A DNA stretch of 20,054 bases from Lentisphaeria bacterium (GTDB lineage Bacteria; Verrucomicrobiota; Lentisphaeria; Oligosphaerales; Oligosphaeraceae). The notes beneath the pieces are model-generated. The model did no database searches. It was given only the letters and a program-made list of their open reading frames with translations, and was not told the origin of the DNA. The stretch is from contig JAEEXV010000233.1 of NCBI GenBank assembly GCA_016287975.1, positions 1-20,054 of the forward strand, in the 5' to 3' direction. Each line of letters starts with the position of its first letter. Within the stretch, counting starts at the first letter, position 1. Position numbers and translations under genes: made by a program. Of this stretch, positions 1 through 6,301 are shown in pieces.

Positions 1-151
1 AAAGCGCAGTCTGCCAGACAAAGCGCACGACGCACCCATCCGCCTCCCCGGCCCATGCCACATAAAACGCACAATGTCATACTAAATGCACGGGTTTTCC
101 TGGGCGTTCCCGTCAATGTGCAGTTACTTTGTCAAGTGGCGTTTGTCGGAA
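1..151. other. non-coding left edge with short AAANGCA repeats
   Basis: No convincing gene is visible between the window edge and the stop codon of the nuclease gene at 152. The stretch contains several short similar words: AAAGCGCA near positions 1 and 20, AAAACGCAC near 63, and TAAATGCAC at 83-91. The last matches the complement of GTGCATTTA words at the right edge of the window (19978 and 20041), so these may belong to one interspersed intergenic repeat family. That link is an inference from very short matches. Confidence 0.4.
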
Positions 152-1723
152 TCATCCCGGCATCGCCAGCTCCTTCCAGGCGTCGAGGCGCCCCTTTTTG
201 GAGGCGAAGGCCACGCCGACCATCCGGATGGGCAGGCCGGAGGACCGGAACCTCTCGTAGTAGTGGCGGTCGAGGATCTGGTCCAGGGCTTCCTCCGGGG
301 GACGGTTCAGTTTGAACTCGAAGATGTAGACGGCCCCGGCAGTGCGCACGTAGGCATCGATGCGCCCCTCGTTGGAGCACGATTCCGCCTCGATGTACGC
401 CCCCAGCAGTTTGAAGACGCAGAAGAAGATGGTCTGGTAGTACTTCTCGTGCTTCAGGTGAAGGCCGTATGGCACGCACGCGAGGAAGGCCTGGAAATGC
501 GCCATGAAGCCCGGCAGGTCGTCCGCCCGGATGGCCTGGCGCAACTGGCGAGCCATGCTCCAGGCCTCGTCCTGTCGCTCGACACCGGCGAAGAACTCGA
601 TCAGGCGGCGGCTGAATGTGGCCCGCACCTCCTTGTCGGGGAAGTCCAGGCGGTAGAGGCGTTCCTCCTCGTCGCGCTTCACCTCCTTGATGGTGAGGTA
701 TCCGGTCTGCCAGAGCAACCCGGTCACGTCGAGGCGGTCCAGTTCGTAGGCCTTGAAGATGCTTTCGTCGTAGTATTGCCGCAGCGCGGCCTCGTAATCG
801 TAGGAGCGCCGTCGCGCGAGATCCAGCAGGAACGATGGCGTCCCCGTGTCCTCCCAGTAGTTGGAGAATCGGTAGTGCTGGGAGAAGAACTTGGAGACGG
901 AAACGGGGTTGCAGACGTGTGTCTCGTCATCCGAGAAGCGGTAGCCGTCATACCAGTCGAGGAGGCGTTCCATCAGCGTCTCGGGGGCCATGCCGTTGGC
1001 CTCCGCCGCCAGGGGGATGCGGTCCGCGAAGGCCTCGCGGATCTCCGCCGCCGTGAAGCCCAGCATCGCGGCGTAGTCCTGGTCCAGCGTGATGTCGGTC
1101 AGGTTGTTCAGATCCGAGAAGAGCGACACGTGCGAGAACTTGCTCACCCCCGTCACCAGCGCGAAGCGGATTACCCCCTCGCATTTCTTGACGCAGGAGT
1201 AGAAATCCTTCAGCGCGTCCCGGACTTCCTCCGCCTGGGGATTGGTGATGTTCGAGAGGATGGGCTTGTCGTATTCATCGATCAGCACCACCGCCTCCTT
1301 CCTCCTGGAGCCGTCGGCCGCATCGCGAATCAGGTTCTCAAATTGCATCGCATAACTACGTCCCCGAAGTGGAATGCCAAGTTGTTTTGATGCATTGTCC
1401 AGTGCATCCAGACACCATTTCTCCACATCCTCCGCGGTTTTCATACGGCTGTTCGCCAAGTCCAGATGGATCACCGGATAGGCCTGCCATTTGACTTTCT
1501 CGCGCGCGATGGCCAGCCCCTGGAAGAGTTTTTTCCGCCCCTGGAAGAAGGCCTTCAACGTCGAGACCAGCAACGACTTGCCGAAGCGCCGCGGGCGCGC
1601 CAGGAAGTACTCGCCTTTCTTGGGCCGCACCAGATTCCAGATATACGCCGTCTTGTCGACATACAGGAAGTCGTTCTGGACGATGCTCGGGAAGTCGAAT
1701 GTGCTGGTGTTGATCTCTTTCAT
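152..1723 (-). CDS. AAA-ATPase-like protein with C-terminal PD-(D/E)XK nuclease domain
   Basis: This 523-residue protein matches the widespread 'AAA-ATPase-like plus PD-(D/E)XK nuclease' family (AAA-ATPase_like with DUF1703). The N-terminal P-loop reads ARPRRFGKS (residues 42-50), the degenerate Walker A typical of the family. Walker B is VVLIDEYDKP (about 145-154). The C-terminal nuclease core shows GRIDAY (D456) followed by YIFEFK (E469, K471), which are the expected D...ExK catalytic residues, so the nuclease looks intact. The start at 1723 is chosen over an upstream ATG at 1786 because MKEINTSTFDF is the family's usual start and an AAAGGGGG ribosome site precedes it. It lies 75 bases downstream of the Fic gene on the same strand and could be co-transcribed. 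The biological role of this family is not settled; mobile-element or defence functions are plausible. The family call is firm, the function is not. Confidence 0.85.
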   Translation of the reverse strand: MKEINTSTFDFPSIVQNDFLYVDKTAYIWNLVRPKKGEYFLARPRRFGKSLLVSTLKAFFQGRKKLFQGLAIAREKVKWQAYPVIHLDLANSRMKTAEDVEKWCLDALDNASKQLGIPLRGRSYAMQFENLIRDAADGSRRKEAVVLIDEYDKPILSNITNPQAEEVRDALKDFYSCVKKCEGVIRFALVTGVSKFSHVSLFSDLNNLTDITLDQDYAAMLGFTAAEIREAFADRIPLAAEANGMAPETLMERLLDWYDGYRFSDDETHVCNPVSVSKFFSQHYRFSNYWEDTGTPSFLLDLARRRSYDYEAALRQYYDESIFKAYELDRLDVTGLLWQTGYLTIKEVKRDEEERLYRLDFPDKEVRATFSRRLIEFFAGVERQDEAWSMARQLRQAIRADDLPGFMAHFQAFLACVPYGLHLKHEKYYQTIFFCVFKLLGAYIEAESCSNEGRIDAYVRTAGAVYIFEFKLNRPPEEALDQILDRHYYERFRSSGLPIRMVGVAFASKKGRLDAWKELAMPG

Positions 1724-1798
1724 AAGGGTTCCCCCTTTCCCGCCTTTAGCATATACAATCCCCTTTCGCCTACGCCAACCTGGCATGCGCCCCCGATT

Positions 1799-2755
1799 TC
1801 AACGCCCATCGCTTTGCTTCCCGGCCTTCGACTCCAGTGCGACGGCCGCTTCCGCTTTTTCCGCGAGTCGTACATGCCCAAACAGACGAAGACCTTGAAT
1901 GAAGATGTCCTGCCCAGTGCGGCAAGTATCCAAAAGGCGCAGTCGCCGCCCATTACGCCACTCCGAAAGACCGAGATAATAGAACTGCCGCAGGTTTTCC
2001 GCGATGACAAATGGCGGCATGCCGTGTTTTAGGCATTCTTTCAGCAGGATGAGCCGCCCGACGCGGCCGTTGCCATCCTGGAAGGGATGAATCTTCTCAA
2101 AGCGCACATGGAAATCAACGATGTTCTCAAGGGTCTTCTCCGCGTTCTTGTACCATTCAAGCAACTGCGCCATCTCCCGGTGCACATCATTTGCCGGGCA
2201 CGTCTCCATTTCTCCGACGACATTATCCAGTCGCTTGTAATCTCCAACGGCAAACCACTCCTTGCGGCTGTCACTTGTACCATTCTTAAGCTGCGCGTGC
2301 AGCATCTTGACATAACGTTCCGTCAACGCCGCGCCAGCCGACTCTATGACCAGGTCGATACAGCGAAAATGATTCGCCGTCTCCAGGATGTCGTCAATGG
2401 GCAGGTCGCCTGGCAGAGAGCCGAGCGTCATCGTCTCGAAGATCCAGCGCGTCTGCTCGTATGTCAGGCGGCTGCCTTCCATGTGATTTGTGTTGTAGGT
2501 GAAATCTATTTGAAGCCGATGATAGAGACCACCCGCGACATGTCCGCGCTTTTCCGATCGCAAGGCTTCCAGAATGGTTGAAGGCAGCCCCTTGGCGCGC
2601 GGCTTGCGCCGCGGGCGCTCGGCGACGACGGGAATCTGCCATGCCTTGCCAAGCAGGCTCACGCCTGGAATATTCCCTTTTTCACAATGAATCTGAACAC
2701 TTCGCGGAGTAAGCCCCCATTTTTCCGCAGCCTCAGCAACGGTCATGTAGTTCAT
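1799..2755 (-). CDS. Fic family protein (class II) with N-terminal helix-turn-helix
   Basis: Fic proteins transfer AMP or other phosphate-containing groups from nucleotides to target proteins. The catalytic motif is complete: HPFQDGNGRVGR at residues 223-234, with catalytic H223, metal-binding D227 and R234. An inhibitory helix motif (S/T)xxxE(G/N) is present at T89-N-H-M-E93-G94, N-terminal to the Fic core, which makes this a class II self-inhibited Fic enzyme. Residues 4-45 (MTVAEAAEKWGLTPRSVQ...) resemble a MerR/excisionase-like helix-turn-helix, so the protein may bind DNA, perhaps its own promoter. The start is supported by a GGAGG site seven bases upstream. Usual length for Fic proteins with an added DNA-binding domain is 300-380 residues. 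It precedes the AAA/PD-(D/E)XK gene on the same strand. The target protein is unknown. Confidence 0.92.
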   Translation of the reverse strand: MNYMTVAEAAEKWGLTPRSVQIHCEKGNIPGVSLLGKAWQIPVVAERPRRKPRAKGLPSTILEALRSEKRGHVAGGLYHRLQIDFTYNTNHMEGSRLTYEQTRWIFETMTLGSLPGDLPIDDILETANHFRCIDLVIESAGAALTERYVKMLHAQLKNGTSDSRKEWFAVGDYKRLDNVVGEMETCPANDVHREMAQLLEWYKNAEKTLENIVDFHVRFEKIHPFQDGNGRVGRLILLKECLKHGMPPFVIAENLRQFYYLGLSEWRNGRRLRLLDTCRTGQDIFIQGLRLFGHVRLAEKAEAAVALESKAGKQSDGR

Positions 2756-2967
2756 TCACTGGCCTCCACACGAAATCGCAAACTCGGTGAAACGAAAACT
2801 ATGACGCGTTTTTTCAACGCATTTTTCCGATTTTTCATTTCGCAGCCGCAGAATCCACTCGTGCAGCAGAAAATCCGGCATGGCAACCTCACGAAATGAC
2901 AACTGAGCCGACATGATGACTTGGCGAAATGGCAATGGAACCGACCTTCATGGGGAACAGCACGTTG
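2756..2967. promoter_or_regulatory. intergenic region with three CGAAATNNCAA repeats
   Basis: This 212-base gap separates the end of ptuB from the start of the Fic gene, so it should hold the Fic promoter. It contains three exact plus-strand copies of CGAAATNNCAA at 2771-2781, 2892-2902 and 2925-2935. Partial copies occur nearby: AAATGACAA on the opposite strand at 2965-2973, and CGAAATGAA on the opposite strand near 2835. The helix-turn-helix at the N-terminus of the adjacent Fic protein is a candidate reader, by inference only. No clear -35/-10 pair was identified. Confidence 0.35.
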
Positions 2968-3648
2968 TCATTTTACAACCTTTCTTCCAAAATAATGAAA
3001 AATAGCCGTAATAAAAGGCTCGCTAGCCTTGAGCAGTCTATCAAGATAAGCATCTATCGTGTCAGCCGACTGTCCTTCCAACCATTTATATTTCGCTATT
3101 GCATTTTTCCGAGAAAGAACAAGATTATGCTCATTTCCATCTTCATGCTCATTCAAATTAAACATATTGATTGTTGTTTCAGCACGTAATCTATCAGTAT
3201 CATTCAAATTCGTTCTGGGATAAACACTTCCTTTATCTGTAAAGACCAGAAAATCTTCTGGATTATCCACACATGGATCAATTAATAAACTATAATCGAA
3301 TCCCTTTGTATATTGCTTGTCTTTTGATATTCCACAGCGAAATAGACTTGATTTATTGCCAGGCTGCTGACACGAATAGAATAAATTGGACCAGACAAAT
3401 GTCAGTTCTGGATGAATTCTTGGATTCTTGCGCCTGAAATGCTCTATATGTCCTATTTGCTCATCCACGGCGCATTCACAATATGCGCATCTGAAATTCT
3501 GCATCAGCAGCAATGCCTCTTGGACATTATGTTTATCCTGACCATTGTTTAAGGTGGAAAAGCCTTCCCAATCCAAACCATTCGTCGCCTGTGCATCTCT
3601 TGCATCCGCCAACTCAACTGGCTCTTCAGTGCGAATTAACTTATGCAT
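2968..3648 (-). CDS. ptuB: Septu anti-phage system HNH endonuclease PtuB
   Basis: This 226-residue protein matches the HNH endonucleases of Septu systems and of PtuB-type retron effectors (TIGR02646-like). Visible signature: CAYC (C54, C57), then GHIEHF with H67 and H70 of the HNH motif, then WSNLFYSC (N88, C93) and a later C105. These give the beta-beta-metal fold residues and a likely structural zinc site. In Septu, PtuB is the nuclease partner of the PtuA ATPase, and the complex degrades nucleic acid during phage infection. The start codon lies inside the 3' end of ptuA (8-base overlap), so the pair is translationally coupled. Base composition is much AT-richer than the flanking genes, as in ptuA, pointing to joint acquisition. 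No reverse transcriptase gene is nearby, so a retron is unlikely. Confidence 0.88.
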   Translation of the reverse strand: MHKLIRTEEPVELADARDAQATNGLDWEGFSTLNNGQDKHNVQEALLLMQNFRCAYCECAVDEQIGHIEHFRRKNPRIHPELTFVWSNLFYSCQQPGNKSSLFRCGISKDKQYTKGFDYSLLIDPCVDNPEDFLVFTDKGSVYPRTNLNDTDRLRAETTINMFNLNEHEDGNEHNLVLSRKNAIAKYKWLEGQSADTIDAYLDRLLKASEPFITAIFHYFGRKVVK

Positions 3649-5017
3649 TTCCCCGCTCCTTATTCAAACGCTTCAGAAAGTTTCTATGTTCGACGATTCC
3701 CGCCAAAGGCCCATATTTTCTTCCATAGTAACCTTCCAACTCTTGATAGAGTTTCTGCCATTCTCCAGTATCATACAACCCTTCGGAAACCATGGCACTA
3801 AGTTGATTCAGTTTTCGGACTATCTCAAGATTGAACGGTGTCGGGTATGTACCAAATATCCCTTCCAGAATATCTCCGACCTCCACGCCTTGAGTTTGAA
3901 TGTCAAAAGACGCAACCTGGCCACCATTGATGACTCTCACGCACTCTTTCGGCACGGATGAAATAACCTGTGGGCTATGAGTGGTGACTATGAACTGGAT
4001 CTTGGGGAAAATTTTCTGGAGCATAGGAAGAATCTGCTGCTGCCACGATGGATGCAGATGCAATTCAATCTCATCAACAAGCACGATGCCAGAGGTATTT
4101 CGCAATGCGTTAGCGTTTTCCAAAGGATTTAGTTTACAACAACGATGGGCAATATCCGCAATCAAACCGATGACAATTCGATTTCCTGCACTCAGAGAAG
4201 TCCAGGGAACTCTGTCCCCCGTATTGGCATTGGTGGCGAAAATCATTTTTTTCCATCTTAAGTATTCCACTGACGTCCAACCAGTTATTGCCAATGCATC
4301 TTTTAGGGCCTCTTTCAACAACCTATCTAGGATAAGAAACTTATTTAAATCTTCATTAACCACTTTATCCAATCCATTCCTGTCCATATCTTTTGCATCC
4401 TTTATTGCATTGGATAAATCAACAAACCATTTTTCAAATTCCTTATATCCCGTTTTAGGGTCGGTAGCAAAGGCATAACCATAGGCACGTTCTTGATATA
4501 GCAGTGCCTTTGTCTTTTCCTCCGTCAAACGACTAGCCCCCCAAAGTCTGCTGTCACCATAATAGGCAATCAACGGCCACAACACGGAATCATGCTCGTG
4601 ACGAAACAATTCCAAAGCCAAATCCGTCCATGCTCTGGCCGCTCCTATTGTCGTCGTCGGTTTCTTTTTGGCTGAAGTCAATTCTCTGGAAATCTCAAAA
4701 ACCGGCTTAGAGGACAATAGATCACGCCGTCCAATAAAGGAGTCTTCAAATTCGGCGTGAAGTGAAGGCAATCCCACTACTATTTCTCTATGAACAGTTG
4801 CATCATTTTGCTCAAATCCGGCTCCCTTTGCCTGGGGCATCTTGCTAATAAACGGTCCCCAGGCGACATTAATGGCATCAAGAATGGCAGTCTTGCCCTC
4901 CCCATTCTTTGCCACCAGCACAGTCAATCCACCATGTTCCTCATCGCCTGTATTGAAGTCTATTTCAAAGTCCTCAAAACAGCGGAAGTTCTTCAAATGC
5001 AGATTTCTGATTTTCAT
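3641..5017 (-). CDS. ptuA: Septu anti-phage system ATPase PtuA
   Basis: This 458-residue SMC/ABC-type AAA ATPase is the first gene of the Septu pair. The start reads MKIRNLHLKNFRCFEDFEID, typical of RecF/OLD-like ATPases. Walker A is AKNGEGKT (36-43); the first Gly of the classical motif is Ala. From memory this is tolerated in the family. An ABC-signature-like LSAGNR is at 275-280, Walker B is IVLVDEIELHLHP (311-323) with catalytic E316, and the switch histidine is in TTHSP (345-349). PtuA forms the ATP-sensing scaffold that holds PtuB. A GAGGAG ribosome site sits five bases before the ATG. The gene is AT-rich (roughly 40% G+C by eye against about 60% in neighbours), a sign of horizontal transfer. 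It sits directly beyond the pseudopilin operon terminator, in the same direction, so read-through could contribute to expression. No strong promoter of its own is evident. Confidence 0.86.
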   Translation of the reverse strand: MKIRNLHLKNFRCFEDFEIDFNTGDEEHGGLTVLVAKNGEGKTAILDAINVAWGPFISKMPQAKGAGFEQNDATVHREIVVGLPSLHAEFEDSFIGRRDLLSSKPVFEISRELTSAKKKPTTTIGAARAWTDLALELFRHEHDSVLWPLIAYYGDSRLWGASRLTEEKTKALLYQERAYGYAFATDPKTGYKEFEKWFVDLSNAIKDAKDMDRNGLDKVVNEDLNKFLILDRLLKEALKDALAITGWTSVEYLRWKKMIFATNANTGDRVPWTSLSAGNRIVIGLIADIAHRCCKLNPLENANALRNTSGIVLVDEIELHLHPSWQQQILPMLQKIFPKIQFIVTTHSPQVISSVPKECVRVINGGQVASFDIQTQGVEVGDILEGIFGTYPTPFNLEIVRKLNQLSAMVSEGLYDTGEWQKLYQELEGYYGRKYGPLAGIVEHRNFLKRLNKERGNA

Positions 5018-5095
5018 TGCGTCTCCTCTAGGCCAACCGCCATTTGAGGGAGAAGATTCAAGTCTTGGTTGATGCTGATAGGAAGACGACTATCA

Positions 5096-5134
5096 CTATA
5101 ATAAAACAAGCAGCCTCCACCAGGTGGAGGCTGC
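5096..5134 (-). terminator. intrinsic terminator of the pseudopilin operon
   Basis: On the minus strand a perfect 12-bp inverted repeat (GCAGCCTCCACC against GGTGGAGGCTGC, arms at 5123-5134 and 5110-5121) is followed by the T-rich run TTGTTTTATTATAG. This is a classical rho-independent terminator placed about 40 bases after the last pseudopilin stop codon. The plus strand has no T-run after the hairpin, so it acts on minus-strand transcripts only. Confidence 0.82.
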
Positions 5135-5175
5135 ACGTTTCATGGTCGGTTTTGTAATTGCAAGGCTTGGGCTTG

Positions 5176-5736
5176 TTACTTGACTACTTTCCATTTCTTG
5201 CTAGTTTTGTCGTAAGTGACATTGACGGAATGGACGAAATTCGGGATATCATCCGATTTTCCCTTCGGGCCATAGGACATGACAACGACAGGCTGGTAGA
5301 CGGAGCCATCAATGCCGAGATTGCCGTTGGTGACGGTGCCGCTGTAGTTGGTGTCGATGTAGACGATGAAGTCCTTGTCCCACGGATCCTTGTAGGTGCC
5401 GTTGTCATCGGTCTTGTCGAGGAACTTGATGGCGCGAGCGTTTTCGACGACAGTGCCTGTCGTGGTCTTGGTGCCCTGGAGCATCTTGATGAAGTCCGCG
5501 TATTTGGAGGCGGGTAGCTGGTTGTCGGTCGTGCCGACCATGGCGACGGGAAGGACTCCATACTCGGACTGGTAGTGTCGGATGGCGTTGGCGAGTTCGA
5601 CGGCGGCGCTCTTGGCCTTGGCCTTCTCGGCTTTCTTGACGGCCTGGTTGGCGGCGGGGATGAGGATGGCGGCGAGGATGGCGATGATCGCGATCGCGAT
5701 CATGAGTTCCACCAGGGTGAAGGTGCGTTTCAGCAT
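5176..5736 (-). CDS. GspG-like major pseudopilin (type II secretion)
   Basis: This 186-residue protein starts MLKRTFTLVELMIAIAIIAI, a prepilin-type signal: short basic leader, then FTLVEL with Glu at the fifth mature position, then a hydrophobic helix (about residues 7-28). The soluble domain carries KDPWDKDFIVY, like the 'DPWG..Y' strand typical of GspG, and VVVMSYGPKGK, like the 'SyGaDG' calcium-site region. It would assemble into the periplasmic pseudopilus that pushes substrates through a secretin. The residue before the predicted cleavage point is Thr, not the usual Gly. An AGAGGA ribosome site lies upstream. It is the last gene of the operon, 39 bases after another G-like pseudopilin, and is followed by a strong terminator. 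GspG family membership is well supported; which system it serves is not shown here. Confidence 0.82.
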   Translation of the reverse strand: MLKRTFTLVELMIAIAIIAILAAILIPAANQAVKKAEKAKAKSAAVELANAIRHYQSEYGVLPVAMVGTTDNQLPASKYADFIKMLQGTKTTTGTVVENARAIKFLDKTDDNGTYKDPWDKDFIVYIDTNYSGTVTNGNLGIDGSVYQPVVVMSYGPKGKSDDIPNFVHSVNVTYDKTSKKWKVVK

Positions 5737-5775
5737 GGGTATGGTTCCTCTTCGGTTAGGGTCAATGGAAAAGGG

Positions 5776-6288
5776 CTAGTGCTTGTTGTCCCCCCAGTTG
5801 GTGATGTCGTCATCGGCGGAGGCGGCGTTCTGCCCCTTGGACCAGAGGTCGAAGCCAGTCTTGTTGTTGGAGCCTGGGCACTGGTACTGGACGGCGTTGT
5901 CCCAACTGTCGTCCAGGATCGTGGCGGTCGTAATCTTGTCGAACTGGCTGAACTCGCAGAAGTTCTTGCCGCTCTTCTCACTGTAGAAATTGTAAGTGCT
6001 GGGGCCGATGGTCAAGACAAAATGTCGTGGTTCGTCGTCGCCGGGCAATTGAATCAGGTGGAACTTGACGTCGGTCGCGGTTGCGGAAGGAGGGTAGTAT
6101 CCGTTTTCGGCGCGGAAGGCCTCGAGGCCCTGGGCGAACTGCTCGAGGATGGCTACGGTCTTGGCCTCGTCGGCGCGGCGGCGCGCGTATCCGACGCCCG
6201 CGATGGTGATGCCGACGAGGATCAGGACGATGGCGATGGCGACGAGAAGTTCGACGAGGGTGAAGGAATGGGGGCGGTGTGAAGTCAT
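5776..6288 (-). CDS. second GspG-like pseudopilin
   Basis: The 170-residue product begins MTSHRPHSFTLVELLVAIAI, again a prepilin signal with Glu at mature position 5 and a hydrophobic segment to about residue 31. The helix continues as RRRADEAKTVAILEQFAQGLEAFRAENGYYP, the usual pseudopilin alpha-1 region ending in the GspG-like 'ENGxYP' turn. A later DDSWDNAVQYQCPG resembles the 'DPWGnpYqY..Pg' segment of GspG, and FDLWSKGQN resembles the 'fdl.S.G.DG' end. The start at 6288 is preferred over an upstream ATG at 6357, which would place an implausible extension before the signal. The gene starts 13 bases after the giant GspK-like gene ends, so it is co-transcribed. The position before the cleavage point is Ser. 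It may be a minor pseudopilin rather than the main subunit. Confidence 0.78.
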   Translation of the reverse strand: MTSHRPHSFTLVELLVAIAIVLILVGITIAGVGYARRRADEAKTVAILEQFAQGLEAFRAENGYYPPSATATDVKFHLIQLPGDDEPRHFVLTIGPSTYNFYSEKSGKNFCEFSQFDKITTATILDDSWDNAVQYQCPGSNNKTGFDLWSKGQNAASADDDITNWGDNKH

Positions 6289-6301
6289 TGGGTCTGGAGC
6301 G

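Noticed and set aside
86..1390. Long plus-strand open frame (434 codons)
   Set aside because: It lies entirely opposite the AAA-ATPase/nuclease gene, has no family resemblance, and arises from the high G+C codon use of the real gene.
2813..2845. Hairpin GCGTT...AACGC followed by T-rich sequence on the plus strand
   Set aside because: The stem is five pairs with a poor T-run, and no plus-strand gene lies upstream for it to terminate.
2968..5017. Retron with PtuA/PtuB effectors
   Set aside because: The effector genes are of the right type, but no reverse transcriptase gene or msr-msd-like structured RNA is found in the window, so plain Septu is the simpler call.
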